From contig NZ_CANNDO010000007.1 of NCBI RefSeq assembly GCF_947503385.1, forward strand, positions 62,001 through 126,000: a stretch of DNA of 64,000 nucleotides, in the 5' to 3' direction. The notes under the pieces are model-generated. The model was given only the letters and a program-made list of their open reading frames with translations. It was not told the DNA's origin and ran no database searches. A program made the position numbers and the translations under genes. Shown here piece by piece: positions 1 to 8,920 of this stretch. The DNA is from an uncultured Tateyamaria sp. (GTDB lineage: Bacteria > Pseudomonadota > Alphaproteobacteria > Rhodobacterales > Rhodobacteraceae). Each line of letters starts with the position of its first letter. Position 1 is the first letter of the stretch.

Positions 1-220
1 TGGACAGAACGCTCTTGTGCGTGGGCGACATGTGCAGTGCGATTACGTATACGGCGGATGCGTTCGCGGGCAGGTTCTGCGCCAAGAGCGAGACTGCCTC
101 CAACCCGCCTGCCGAGGCGGCAATCCCTACGATATATGGGTCCCTGAGTGTTTCAGACGTCTTTTCGGTCTGGTCTTCTTCAGCGTCGATCGGTTTCTCC
201 GATCCTGACTCTTCCGTCAT
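1..220 (-). CDS. CheB-type methylesterase domain protein (N-terminal part only)
   Basis: Partial gene running off the left edge; 73 codons are visible. After an acidic, hydrophilic stretch of about 30 residues the frame enters a CheB methylesterase core: a VGIAASAGG motif carrying the nucleophile Ser, followed by a LHMSPTHKS segment carrying the expected catalytic His. This pattern is typical of large CheB-CheR-PAS sensory proteins as well as free CheB, and the missing C-terminus prevents a decision. The ATG at 220 has a weak AGGT ribosome-binding site and lies 15 bases after the response regulator stop, so it is probably the last visible gene of the solute-binding protein/kinase/regulator operon. 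Confidence 0.75.
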   Translation of the reverse strand, partial: MTEESGSEKPIDAEEDQTEKTSETLRDPYIVGIAASAGGLEAVSLLAQNLPANASAVYVIALHMSPTHKSVLS

Positions 221-235
221 ATTTTGAATTACCTG

Positions 236-622
236 TTAGGCGGCGCAATATTGGTCGATGAGGGATAACAAGGTCCCCGGCGATACAGGTTTGGGCGTGA
301 AACCATTCATGCCCAGTTCAGCAACGCGGGACGAATTGTGATAGGTGACATCCGCGGTGACGGCAATGATGGGCACCTTGCTTGGAGGATCCTGAACCTC
401 GTTGCGGATTTTCAGAGTTGCGTCGATGCCGGACATGACCGGCATGTGCAAGTCCATCAACACCAGTCCGAACTCGCCCGGTTGCTTTTCCAGCAACTTG
501 CACCCTTCGTCGCCGTTTGATGCGATTTCGACCTCAACGCCCAGACCAGAGATGATCTCGCGCATCATAAAGCGCGTAAACTCATCATCCTCGATCAGCA
601 GCACTTTGTGCATATACGTCAT
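236..622 (-). CDS. Single-domain response regulator
   Basis: 128-residue protein made only of a receiver (REC) domain. Acidic pocket E11-D12-D13, phosphoacceptor D57 in a LMDLHMP context, and switch Lys111 in a TPKP motif are all present. There is no output domain, so it must signal through protein contacts, as CheY- or phosphorelay-type receivers do. Its ATG overlaps the stop of the histidine kinase gene by 4 bases (ATGA), so the two are translationally coupled and almost certainly partners. The downstream CheB-type gene follows after 15 bases. Confidence 0.9.
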   Translation of the reverse strand: MTYMHKVLLIEDDEFTRFMMREIISGLGVEVEIASNGDEGCKLLEKQPGEFGLVLMDLHMPVMSGIDATLKIRNEVQDPPSKVPIIAVTADVTYHNSSRVAELGMNGFTPKPVSPGTLLSLIDQYCAA

Positions 623-2103
623 GTCGGGAGGTCCACCAAGGCCACGTTTTCCAACCTTAACAAGAAAACGGTGGTAAAACCATCCCTGATCCGGTCATCG
701 AGAGTGAGTGTCGCACCCATCAGTCGGGCCAGCTCGCTACAGATGGCAAGGCCAAGACCAGACCCGCCATGGGCGCGCAGCATTCCGGAATCCGCTTGGG
801 TAAATCGTTCGAAAATGCGCGCACGGGCGTCCTCCGGAATGCCGTTTCCTGTGTCACTGACACGTATGTCAATTGCGGGATTGCCATCTGAGGTAGCATT
901 TTTTATCGCAATGTCCACCTCTCCGGCATCGGTAAACTTGATTGCGTTGTCCACGAGGTTCGAAACGATCTGCGTGACGTGCGAGGCATCCATGTTGATC
1001 AGGGGCGGCAGGTCGCGCGCCACGTCCAGCGTGATCTTGATGTTCTTGTCGCGCATGTGGCGCATACCCTCGGCGCTTTGATGCCAGTCCTTGGCAAGGC
1101 TGTGGATATCGGTTGGCGTCATTTTGATTTCAACCGCGTCAGCTTCGATGCGCGACATATCCAGCGAGTTGTTCATCAGGCTCATCAGTTGATGCGACGC
1201 CTTGGTCGCCGTTTCGGCATAGACGCGCGGTTTGTCGTCAATATCCTTGTAGGTCGCGATCAGGTGCAGGAACCCCATGATCGCGTTCAGCGGCGTGCGG
1301 ATCTCATGGCTCATTGTGGCGAGGAATTGCGAGCGTATGGACAGCGCCTGCCGCGCCTCCGCCTCTGCCTGTTTGCGGTCGATGATTTCGTTGCCAAGCG
1401 CATCCATCTGCTCGCGGGTGCGGCATTCAAAGCGGTCAATCGCGTCCACAATACGGTCAAGATCATCGGTCTTTTCGCTGCCTGCACGGTCCAGCCGCAA
1501 CGCGTTGGTGTTGTCGGCGTTGGTATTGTCCACGTGATCCGCGATCTTGCGCAGATGCCGCGACACCATGTGACCGACCAGAAACAGCAGGGCGATTGCC
1601 GCGATATAGGCCTTGGCCAGATTGGTGAGGAACGTGGTCCAGAATTCGGCCCAGACCCGTGCACGCACCGCATCCAGCGACAGCCGCACATCCAGCACGC
1701 CGACCAGTTCGCTGCGGTTGTTGTCGAGCTTGTGCACCAGTTCGTAGACACGCTGATCGTCGGGCGTTGCGGCTTGCTCGTCAGGGTCGCCGCGCGTCCA
1801 GCTTTGCCCGGTGGAGGATTGCAACTCCACAAACGCGATATTGGGATCCGCCGCCAATCCGTCCAGAATGACATCGACCTGATCAAAGTTGAACGTCCAC
1901 ACCGCCTGTTCGAGCGGGCTGGCAAGCGTGTCTTCGATCCGGCTCAGCACGAGCGTCGCGTCCGTACGCTGCCGGAAGTAGCTCGCGCCCAACTGGGCGC
2001 TGGTGCTCAGCACGGACAGCACCGATCCGACAATCAGGGATGCGATCACAAGCCGCAGCCCAAGGCGATTGTCGAAGCCGATGGCGCGCAGCGTCGCAAT
2101 CAT
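619..2103 (-). CDS. Membrane sensor histidine kinase
   Basis: 494 residues. A transmembrane helix at about 16-38, a periplasmic sensor region of about 120 residues, a second helix at about 158-180, a linker with predicted coiled coil (about 205-250), a HisKA domain with His266 in the H-box MSHEIRTPLN, and a HATPase_c domain with N-box Asn386, G1 Asp417 and the G2 loop GGSGLGLAI (446-454). It lacks an attached receiver, which is supplied by the next gene. Its ATG overlaps the stop of the upstream solute-binding protein by 4 bases, suggesting that the periplasmic protein presents ligand to this kinase. The ligand is not evident. Confidence 0.92.
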   Translation of the reverse strand: MIATLRAIGFDNRLGLRLVIASLIVGSVLSVLSTSAQLGASYFRQRTDATLVLSRIEDTLASPLEQAVWTFNFDQVDVILDGLAADPNIAFVELQSSTGQSWTRGDPDEQAATPDDQRVYELVHKLDNNRSELVGVLDVRLSLDAVRARVWAEFWTTFLTNLAKAYIAAIALLFLVGHMVSRHLRKIADHVDNTNADNTNALRLDRAGSEKTDDLDRIVDAIDRFECRTREQMDALGNEIIDRKQAEAEARQALSIRSQFLATMSHEIRTPLNAIMGFLHLIATYKDIDDKPRVYAETATKASHQLMSLMNNSLDMSRIEADAVEIKMTPTDIHSLAKDWHQSAEGMRHMRDKNIKITLDVARDLPPLINMDASHVTQIVSNLVDNAIKFTDAGEVDIAIKNATSDGNPAIDIRVSDTGNGIPEDARARIFERFTQADSGMLRAHGGSGLGLAICSELARLMGATLTLDDRIRDGFTTVFLLRLENVALVDLPT

Positions 2104-2861
2104 CTTTGGACATGCCTCATCAACAGGGTTTCAAGACGACCATCCCGCCGCATCTTGGCAAGCGTGGCGTTGAACGCATCGACTATCTCTTGGCTGCCTT
2201 CGACATCGCGGCGGATGGCCATATGGATGTCTTGCCGGGCGAGGACACCATCAGCGAATGTCACGCGATCCTTTAGGTTGGGGTCGTCATGTGTGATCGT
2301 GTGGCGGACCACATCCACACTGTCCAGCGTCAGATCGACCCGTCCTGCGGCGACCATCTGAATGGCCTGAAGTGTCGTCGTCACAACGTGTTTTTCCAGA
2401 TATGTCGCGCGGTCGAATTCATCCTCGTACAAAAACCCGTCGCCCACCGCGATGCTAAAGGGGCGCAGGTCGGCGACGGTCGTGAACGCATAGGTTTCGC
2501 CCACAGGCTGCACCAGCCTGACCTCGGTGAGAAAGAAGGGATCGGAATAAATAAGGTATTCCTCAAGCTCGGGATCAGCAAACAGCGACCCGATAATGTC
2601 GAACTGACCAATGTCCGCATCGCCCATCAGGCGCGCCCAAGGCACCACCCTCGTGGTCACATCATATCCTGCCTCGGTCAGCACCGTATGGATCACGTCC
2701 AGCGACATGCCCTGACCGGGCAAGTCGACGCCTGAAAAGGGGGGCCATTCATCCGCCGCCGCCAGCAAAGGCGCGGTCTGCGCTGTCGCCGTCACGCCAC
2801 AGAGCGTGACCCACAGCGCCACAAACATACGGCGCAACGCTCCGAATCTGTGATGTCTCAT
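2100..2861 (-). CDS. Periplasmic solute-binding protein, family 3
   Basis: 253 residues from the ATG at 2861. An N-terminal signal peptide (basic start, hydrophobic core, ATAQT cleavage region near residue 28) precedes a bilobed amino-acid-type binding domain (SBP_bac_3). An in-frame TTG eight codons upstream is less likely. No ABC permease or ATPase gene lies next to it; instead the gene is coupled by a 4-base overlap to a sensor kinase, so its likely role is as the ligand-sensing part of the two-component system rather than as a transport component. Ligand unknown. Confidence 0.85.
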   Translation of the reverse strand: MRHHRFGALRRMFVALWVTLCGVTATAQTAPLLAAADEWPPFSGVDLPGQGMSLDVIHTVLTEAGYDVTTRVVPWARLMGDADIGQFDIIGSLFADPELEEYLIYSDPFFLTEVRLVQPVGETYAFTTVADLRPFSIAVGDGFLYEDEFDRATYLEKHVVTTTLQAIQMVAAGRVDLTLDSVDVVRHTITHDDPNLKDRVTFADGVLARQDIHMAIRRDVEGSQEIVDAFNATLAKMRRDGRLETLLMRHVQR

Positions 2862-3037
2862 CGTCTTTAATCCCACTGTGGCCAATTTGATCTGACCGTT
2901 CGCAGAGTTCAGTATGATTTCATTCTTATTTATCTCCTCTTAACGCGGGGACACGTTTTCACGCAACTTATGGTAGGTTTGCCCCCGATCTTCGCCTGAC
3001 GGTGCCGAAATACCCTTTGCCATTGCGACCAAGCCCC

Positions 3038-3066
3038 TTGCACCCGCCCCGCGCCGTGCCTAGAAG
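3038..3066 (+). promoter_or_regulatory. Candidate sigma-70 promoter of tig
   Basis: TTGCAC (3038-3043), 17-base spacer, TAGAAG (3061-3066), 60 bases before the tig start. The short leader contains an inverted repeat GGGCGC/GCGCCC (3066-3071 with 3082-3087). The -10 match is only moderate. Confidence 0.4.
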
Positions 3067-3126
3067 GGCGCGATTTCTGATGCGCCCCTGGCCAATTCCG
3101 GGGGCAATGACGCTATGGGAGCACAC

Positions 3127-4458
3127 ATGCAGGTCACCGAGACGCTGAACGAAGGTCTGAAACGCGGCTACGCGATTACCGTGACGGCGGCCGAACTGGA
3201 CGCCAAGGTCAATGAAAAGCTGGCCGAAGCCCAGCCCGAAGTCGAAATGAAGGGCTTTCGCAAAGGCAAGGTGCCGATGGCGCTGCTGAAAAAGCAGTTT
3301 GGTCAGCGCCTGCTGGGCGAGGCGATGCAGGAAAGCGTCGACGGCGCGATGGCAGAGCATTTCGAGGCCAGCGGCGATCGTCCCGCGATGCAGCCCGACG
3401 TCAAGATGACCAACGAAGACTGGAAAGAGGGCGACGACGTAAACGTCGAGATGTCCTATGAGGCGCTTCCCGAAATCCCCGAGGTCGACATGGGCGCGCT
3501 GAAACTTGAGCGTCTGGTGGTCAAGGCCGACGAGGCCGCGATCGAAGAGACGCTGGGCTCGCTCGCCGAGAACGCGCAGGACTTCAAGGCACGCAAGAAA
3601 GGTTCCAAAGCCAAGGACGGCGATCAGGTTGTTTTCGACTTCTTGGGTCGTGTGGATGGCGAAGCGTTTGACGGTGGTGCCGCCGAGGATTTCCCGCTGG
3701 TGCTGGGCTCCGGTCAGTTCATCCCCGGTTTCGAGGAACAGCTTGTCGGCTCGAAGGCCGGTGAAGAGAAAGACGTGACCGTCACCTTCCCCGAGGACTA
3801 CCAAGCCGAAAACCTCAAGGGCAAAGAAGCCGTCTTTGAGTGCAAGATCAAAGAGGTCAAGGAACCCGTCGCCGCCGAGATCGACGACGAACTGGCCAAG
3901 AAATACGGCGCGGATGATCTGGACGGTCTCAAGGCCCGCATTGGCGAGCAGCTTGAAGGTGAATATGCCGGTGCGGCCCGTCAGGTGATGAAGCGCGGTC
4001 TGCTCGACGCGCTGGACAAGGTGGTCAGCTTTGAACTGCCGCCGAGCCTTGTCGAGGCCGAAGCCAAGCAGATTGCGCATCAGCTGTGGCACGAGGAAAA
4101 CCCCGAGGTCGAGGGCCATGACCACCCCGAGGTCGAGCCCACGGATGAGCACAAGACACTTGCCGAGCGCCGCGTGCGTCTGGGCCTGCTTCTGGCAGAG
4201 ATCGGCCAAAAGGCCGAGGTCGAAGTCACCGATGCCGAGATGAGCCAAGCCGTGATGGCGCAAGCGCGTCAATATCCCGGTCAGGAACGCCAGTTCTTTG
4301 AATTCGTGCAGCAAAATCCGCAAATGCAACAGCAACTGCGCGCGCCGCTGTTCGAAGACAAGGTTGTGGACCACATCGTCGAAAATGCTGACGTCTCCGA
4401 AAAGGAAATCAGCAAGGACGATCTGCAAAAGGCTGTTGAGGCGCTCGAGGACGATTGA
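3127..4458 (+). CDS. tig: Trigger factor
   Basis: 443 residues, the usual family length. Ribosome-associated chaperone and peptidyl-prolyl isomerase that binds nascent chains at the exit tunnel. The N-terminal ribosome-binding domain carries the signature GFRKGKVP at about 43-50, a central FKBP-type isomerase domain spans about 150-245, and the C-terminal helical arms make up the rest. The start at 3127 is chosen because GGGAG lies 6 bases upstream; an ATG four codons earlier would remove that spacing. It is monocistronic, ending in a UUCG-loop terminator 29 bases after the stop. Confidence 0.97.
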   Translation: MQVTETLNEGLKRGYAITVTAAELDAKVNEKLAEAQPEVEMKGFRKGKVPMALLKKQFGQRLLGEAMQESVDGAMAEHFEASGDRPAMQPDVKMTNEDWKEGDDVNVEMSYEALPEIPEVDMGALKLERLVVKADEAAIEETLGSLAENAQDFKARKKGSKAKDGDQVVFDFLGRVDGEAFDGGAAEDFPLVLGSGQFIPGFEEQLVGSKAGEEKDVTVTFPEDYQAENLKGKEAVFECKIKEVKEPVAAEIDDELAKKYGADDLDGLKARIGEQLEGEYAGAARQVMKRGLLDALDKVVSFELPPSLVEAEAKQIAHQLWHEENPEVEGHDHPEVEPTDEHKTLAERRVRLGLLLAEIGQKAEVEVTDAEMSQAVMAQARQYPGQERQFFEFVQQNPQMQQQLRAPLFEDKVVDHIVENADVSEKEISKDDLQKAVEALEDD

Positions 4459-4486
4459 TCGCCACGCAGCTGTCAGACTGACAATC

Positions 4487-4511
4487 AGGCCGCCTTCGGG
4501 CGGCCTTTTTT
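4487..4511 (+). terminator. Intrinsic terminator of tig
   Basis: Eight-base-pair GC-rich stem (GGCCGCC/GGCGGCC plus one A-T pair) closed by a TTCG tetraloop and followed by six T residues, 29 bases after the tig stop. Confidence 0.93.
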
Positions 4512-4539
4512 GTGCTGACGGATGCGGCAGGCGAAAATC

Positions 4540-4554
4540 ACTACCTAGGGTAGT
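4540..4554. promoter_or_regulatory. Palindrome upstream of the haem-c motif protein
   Basis: Perfect inverted repeat ACTACC-TAG-GGTAGT, 128 bases before the next start codon. Size and symmetry fit a dimeric transcription factor site; no regulator is identified. Confidence 0.4.
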
Positions 4555-4681
4555 TGACTTGACTGGCGAACTGTCCGACCGTTGGCCTATGGGGGCAGCC
4601 TATTACCCTATTGTTTTAACATTTTTCAAACCGCCCCCGCATTTTGATTGAGCGCGCGTTCTGCGCGATTTGGAGGGCTCT

Positions 4682-6199
4682 ATGAGACGGAAAACACTTA
4701 CACTTTCGACCTGTGCATGTCTGCTGGCATCAACTCCGGCTTGGGCACAGATGACCATGCCCACGGATGCAGAGGCCACGTGCACAGCCGATATTGCCTC
4801 GTGGTTCGGCGGCACGGTCACTCCCAATGGCGTAGTAAGTCCACCCAGTTCCGTGACCTTCACCGATGACAATCCCAATGGCGGCGCGGGGCCGCAAATC
4901 TGCAATTTTTACCAGTGGGGCTCGCAGATGTTCCTGTGGCTGACCTCGCCCGAAGGCGACGGTATCGTCCTGGACGGCGCGGCGATTTACAATGTTCTGC
5001 CCGAAGTCGACGGCGTGCGCAGGTTCCAGAAAGCCACCGCGACGCCTGCGCTGAACGTTGCGCTGCGTGCGGAAAAGGCGGTGGATTCGCTTGGCGAAGT
5101 GACGCAAGCTGGTGGCGGCACGCTTATGAGTCAGGGCAAATCGCTGGTTTACTATGGTGTGCATTCCAACGACGTCTACGCCGATTTCCTGACCCTGCAA
5201 AAGAACACCAAGGCCGAGGACCTGAAGGACTTTCCGATCAGCGCGGACGAATTGAAGCTGATCGAGGCTTATGTGGAAAAGGTCGGTCTGGACGCGCCTG
5301 TCGCGCCTGAAACACTGGCCATGGAGCTCAAGACGTCGTGGGTCGATGCCGCGACCTTGCCGGATGCGTCTGCTTACGTGACCATGCCCGCGGTGGTTCC
5401 AGCCTACACGCCCAATGCGAACAACACCGTGTGGACGCCAAACGGCACGCAGGATCTGACGCTGGCGCTGGTGGGCATTCACGTGGTGGGCACGGTGCAG
5501 GACCACCCGGAATTCGTCTGGGCCACGTTCGAGCACATCAACAACGCGCCGGATGTCGGTTATTACTACTCCAACGGGGGGACAGAGCCGGTGCAGTGGC
5601 CCTACGATTCCAGTGGCAGCTATACGTTCCTCGCCACAGACAGCACGGCCACTGGTAAAAACGTCGAATGCATGACGACCACGGCCAACAAGGACAATCC
5701 GAACGTGATTGAGATCGTGGCCGAAATGAAGGACGGCGGTCCGGTCTGTGCCGGTGGCATCGTGCCCTCGGATACTGTGCGTGTCCGGCCATGGGGCAGC
5801 CTGCCGTATACGCCCGACGACGTGAACAGCGGTAAGATCACGCAGGATGTGTTCGACAAGGCGGTCAAGAACAACACCGAACTGGTGTCACTCAACACAA
5901 ACGTTCTGTCGCAGATCGCGGCGGGTGATCCGCGCAAGAACTACGTGCAGACCGGTGGCATCTGGACGACAACACCGCAAGGTGGCGGTCCCGCACCGAT
6001 CCCGAACCAGAATGGCGATGAAACAGCGCAGATGCGCGGGTCTCTGGATCTCTACAATGCGACGATGGAGACCTATTCGCAGACCTTCGCCAACAGCTGT
6101 TTCTTTTGTCACAACGTGACACAGGGGGAGACCAACAGCTTTGGCAAGTTTCAGCTGTCGCACATCTATTACCAGCTCAAGCCGCTCGTCGACGAGTGA
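4682..6199 (+). CDS. Secreted protein with a C-terminal haem-c motif
   Basis: 505 residues; I do not recognise a named family. A signal peptide (cleavage after about residue 23, AWAQ) directs it to the periplasm. Most of the chain is a soluble domain rich in Asn, Thr and Gly. Near the C-terminus there is a single CFFCH motif (Cys473, Cys476, His477), the covalent haem-c attachment signature, followed only by about 28 residues, so it could bind one haem. The start at 4682 has GGAGGG 4-9 bases upstream. It appears to be monocistronic, with a palindromic candidate operator in the upstream region. A role as a periplasmic electron-transfer or oxidase-like protein is inference. Confidence 0.7.
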   Translation: MRRKTLTLSTCACLLASTPAWAQMTMPTDAEATCTADIASWFGGTVTPNGVVSPPSSVTFTDDNPNGGAGPQICNFYQWGSQMFLWLTSPEGDGIVLDGAAIYNVLPEVDGVRRFQKATATPALNVALRAEKAVDSLGEVTQAGGGTLMSQGKSLVYYGVHSNDVYADFLTLQKNTKAEDLKDFPISADELKLIEAYVEKVGLDAPVAPETLAMELKTSWVDAATLPDASAYVTMPAVVPAYTPNANNTVWTPNGTQDLTLALVGIHVVGTVQDHPEFVWATFEHINNAPDVGYYYSNGGTEPVQWPYDSSGSYTFLATDSTATGKNVECMTTTANKDNPNVIEIVAEMKDGGPVCAGGIVPSDTVRVRPWGSLPYTPDDVNSGKITQDVFDKAVKNNTELVSLNTNVLSQIAAGDPRKNYVQTGGIWTTTPQGGGPAPIPNQNGDETAQMRGSLDLYNATMETYSQTFANSCFFCHNVTQGETNSFGKFQLSHIYYQLKPLVDE

Positions 6200-6209
6200 G
6201 GGTGGGGCA

Positions 6210-6231
6210 GGGGCGGCGTTCGCGCCGCCTC
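6210..6231. terminator. Hairpin between convergent genes
   Basis: Nine-base-pair stem with one G-U pair closed by TTCG, lying between the stops of the haem-c motif protein and the JAMM-like lipoprotein. No T-tract follows in either direction, so termination is uncertain. Confidence 0.35.
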
Positions 6232-6784
6232 AGAACGCGCGCAGATCGTCCAGCGTGTAGGTTGCGCTGACCGGGTCGTCCGGGTCTGACCGGTAGGCGG
6301 GATCGGCGATCAGGCAGCCGCGCCCACAGACTTGCCGCGCAATCTGATTGCGCGCATCCACATACCAGAACCGCCCGCCGGGTGTGGCGATGTATCCGTC
6401 TGTGCCGTCCTCGATATCGGTGCGCATGTCGTCAAAGGAGGGCACTTCGGTGTAATAGTCGGGATCCCATGCCCCGTGCGTGTGATACGAGGCCAGCACC
6501 TGAAAATCGGCAAAACGCGGATCGGGCGGCAGGCAGGATGACACCCGCCCGCGCACGGGCTCGGTCGCGACAAAACTGCCGCCCGCATCGACACCGATCA
6601 GCCCGCAATATTCGCGTCGGTCCGTGATGGAGGTCGGCTGTATATCGTTAAACAGGCGCGACATGAACGCGATTTCGCCTTGGCTTTGCGGCTGGGCGCG
6701 GGGCGCCATTTCGATGGAGGCAGGGTCCTGCGCGAGACAGGCCCCGAGGAGCAGGGCAAAGGCGAGGAACATCATGCGTTTCAT
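6230..6784 (-). CDS. Lipoprotein with JAMM-like (DUF4329-type) domain
   Basis: 184 residues. A lipobox (LLLGAC, Cys16) predicts a lipid-anchored envelope protein. The rest resembles DUF4329 proteins and contains the ingredients of a JAB/JAMM metal site: Glu59 (REYCG), His101-x-His103 (SYHTHG) and Ser116-x-x-Asp119 (PSFDD). JAMM proteins are usually zinc peptidases or isopeptidases; activity of this group is not established. Four further Cys (60, 84, 153, 157) could form disulfides. The start at 6784 is chosen because it gives a clean lipoprotein signal; the frame is open 31 codons further upstream into the efflux gene's end. Confidence 0.7.
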   Translation of the reverse strand: MKRMMFLAFALLLGACLAQDPASIEMAPRAQPQSQGEIAFMSRLFNDIQPTSITDRREYCGLIGVDAGGSFVATEPVRGRVSSCLPPDPRFADFQVLASYHTHGAWDPDYYTEVPSFDDMRTDIEDGTDGYIATPGGRFWYVDARNQIARQVCGRGCLIADPAYRSDPDDPVSATYTLDDLRAF

Positions 6785-6863
6785 GTGCCGCACCGTGCCG
6801 CCGCGCGGCGGCACTGTCCAGCCTTGGAGGCCGGTTTCTGCGACATGATCGGGCAACCGCGCA

Positions 6864-8069
6864 TCAGACCGACGCATGTCCGCGCAAACGCAGCGCCAAG
6901 GGCATCATGGCAAGGACCAGCAGCGCGGCAAAGAGGAAGGGTGCGCCGGGCAGATAAATGCCGTCTGCGTCGACAGAGGCCTGAAACAGGGCTGTCATCA
7001 CGATGGGTGACAGAATGGCCGCCACGGAGGACAGCGAGGCGATGACACCTTGCACGACACCCTGCCGGTCTGCGTCCACCTGATTGGATGCCATCGCCGT
7101 CATCAACGCGGGCACAAGGTCCGAGAGCGCGGCCAGCAGCAGGAAAATGATCAGCGCCGTGACCGTTCCGGTGAAACCAAAGCCGATCAATCCGATCAGC
7201 GCTGCAATCATACCCAGCACAAGTGTGCGGAAATCTCCGATCCACCCGATCAGGACGGGCATCAACCCGCCTTGCACCAGTGCCAGCAGCACCCCATAGG
7301 CCGCCAGTGACAACCCGATATAGAGGGTCGGCCAATCGAACACCTCGCGGGTCCAGAAAGCCCAGATGCTGGGATAGACCATGTTCGCAAACTCGAAGAT
7401 CAGGATACACAGCAGCGGCACGGCAAGGCCGGGCAGGCGGAAGGCGTCGAGGATCGACCTGAACGGGTTGAGGTCACGCTTGCCAAAAGGGCGGCGCTTG
7501 TCCGGGGCGAGGCTTTCGGGCAGCACAAACAGACCAAAGAGGGCATTGGCCGCCGACAGGGCTGCCGCGATCCAGAAGGGCGCGGTCAGGCTGAGTTCGG
7601 CGGCCACCCCGCCGATGGCAGGCCCAAGCACAAAGCCGATACCAAAGGCCGCGCCGATCAGGCCAAAATTGGCGGCCTTTTCCGCGGGTGCCGAGATGTC
7701 GGCGATATAGGCTGTTGCGGTGATATATGTCGCCCCCGCAAGCCCGGCGAGCGTGCGCCCCAGCAACAGCAGCCAGAACGTGTCCGCCAGCGCCATGATC
7801 ACATAGTCCAGGGCCAGCATGACCAACGCGGCGATCAGAATCGGCCTGCGGCCTACTGCGTCCGAGACGCTGCCCACGATGGGCCCGCACAAAAACAGTG
7901 CGCCTGCATAGGCCGCCATCAGCAGCCCACCCCAAAGCGCGCCCTGTCCTGTGTCGCCTGCGCCCACGCGGTCCATCAGATCCGGCATTATCGGGAACAC
8001 GATGCCAATGCCGATGGCGTCGATCATCAACGTGATCAGGATAAAGGTGATGGAGCGGCTTTTGAACAT
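6864..8069 (-). CDS. TetA-type MFS efflux transporter
   Basis: 401 residues with about 12 transmembrane helices. The N-terminal segment (helix 1 with DAIGIGIVFPIMP) and the loop GSVSDAVGRRP between helices 2 and 3 match the drug:proton antiporter DHA1 family that includes TetA. Start at 8069 (MFKSRSITF) is favoured; the frame extends 31 codons further without transporter-like sequence. It has no adjacent TetR-type regulator or mobile element, so it looks like a core-genome efflux pump rather than acquired tetracycline resistance. Substrate unknown. Confidence 0.85.
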   Translation of the reverse strand: MFKSRSITFILITLMIDAIGIGIVFPIMPDLMDRVGAGDTGQGALWGGLLMAAYAGALFLCGPIVGSVSDAVGRRPILIAALVMLALDYVIMALADTFWLLLLGRTLAGLAGATYITATAYIADISAPAEKAANFGLIGAAFGIGFVLGPAIGGVAAELSLTAPFWIAAALSAANALFGLFVLPESLAPDKRRPFGKRDLNPFRSILDAFRLPGLAVPLLCILIFEFANMVYPSIWAFWTREVFDWPTLYIGLSLAAYGVLLALVQGGLMPVLIGWIGDFRTLVLGMIAALIGLIGFGFTGTVTALIIFLLLAALSDLVPALMTAMASNQVDADRQGVVQGVIASLSSVAAILSPIVMTALFQASVDADGIYLPGAPFLFAALLVLAMMPLALRLRGHASV

Positions 8070-8204
8070 GAGGTCGTGTCCAACGCCCGCGCGGGCATGG
8101 CAAGTCAAAAGACAAAAGCCTGTGCGGCAACGCAGGCGCCAACCCGGCACACCCGCACGCATGGGCCTTGTGTCGGGGTGTCCGGGACGGGATCAGGTGC
8201 CGAC

Positions 8205-8234
8205 AAAAAAACCGCGCCGGGATGCGGCGCGGTT
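8205..8234 (-). terminator. Intrinsic terminator of the rpsF-rpsR-rplI operon
   Basis: On the minus strand a stem of CCGCGCC paired with GGCGCGG, extended by two A-T pairs, is followed by a run of seven T residues, 26 bases after the rplI stop. Confidence 0.9.
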
Positions 8235-8260
8235 GTCTTGGGTGTGAATGGACCGGGCCT

Positions 8261-8908
8261 TTAGGCCTTGGGCTCATCAGCCTCTTCCGAGGCCTCTTCG
8301 CCTTCGGTTGGGGCGATGCCCGCAGCTTCGGCCAGATCGTCGTCATCGGATGCCGCGGCACCGATATCGTCGAACAGTTCCTGAATTTCGAACTCGGCAG
8401 CGGCCTCTTCTTCGGCGGCCAATTCCTGGATCGATTTGCCGGACGCCTGCAACTCGGCCTCTTCGGCAGAGCGGGCCACGTTCAGTTGAACCACCACATC
8501 GACCTCGGGGTGCAGGGACACGTGCACATCGTGCAGGCCCAGTTCCTTGATCGGGGCAGGGATCACGATCTGCTTGCGATCCACCGTGAAGCCTTCTTCG
8601 GTGGCGACGTCAGCCACGTCACGGGGGGTGACGGAGCCATAGAGGTTGCCGCCATCGGAGGCCTGACGGATCACGATGAACTGCTGGCCATCCAGCTTTT
8701 CACCCAGCGCTTCGGCCTCTTTCTTGGTTTCGAGGTTGCGCGCCTCAAGCTGTGCTTTCTGTGCCTCGAAATCCGCGATGTTCGACTTGGACGCCGTCAG
8801 CGCCTTTTTCTGGGGCAGCAGGAAGTTGCGGGCGTAGCCAGGTTTGACGTCGACGACGTCACCCATCTGGCCCAGCTTGGCCACACGTTCGAGAAGGATA
8901 ACTTGCAT
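8261..8908 (-). CDS. rplI: 50S ribosomal protein bL9
   Basis: 215 residues. The N-terminal domain starts with the standard [13 protein letters not shown] and continues into [17 protein letters not shown], the rRNA-binding face, followed by the long connecting helix and the C-terminal domain. The protein is about 65 residues longer than typical bL9; the extra C-terminal tail is very rich in Glu, Asp and Ala. It is the last gene of rpsF-rpsR-rplI, 12 bases after rpsR. Confidence 0.97.
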   Translation of the reverse strand: MQVILLERVAKLGQMGDVVDVKPGYARNFLLPQKKALTASKSNIADFEAQKAQLEARNLETKKEAEALGEKLDGQQFIVIRQASDGGNLYGSVTPRDVADVATEEGFTVDRKQIVIPAPIKELGLHDVHVSLHPEVDVVVQLNVARSAEEAELQASGKSIQELAAEEEAAAEFEIQELFDDIGAAASDDDDLAEAAGIAPTEGEEASEEADEPKA

Positions 8909-8920
8909 GTCAGTCGCTCC

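Noticed and set aside
15-227. 70-codon plus-strand open frame at the left edge
   Set aside because: It is opposite the CheB-type methylesterase domain, which shows its catalytic motifs on the minus strand.
979-2361. 460-codon plus-strand open frame
   Set aside because: It is antisense to the histidine kinase and solute-binding protein, whose domains are unmistakable; the frame arises from high-GC codon bias.
2968-4428. 486-codon minus-strand open frame
   Set aside because: Exact antisense shadow of trigger factor, without recognisable motifs or ribosome-binding site.
6864-8069. Recently acquired tetracycline resistance gene
   Set aside because: No tetR, transposase or repeat nearby and composition matches neighbours; treated as a chromosomal efflux pump.
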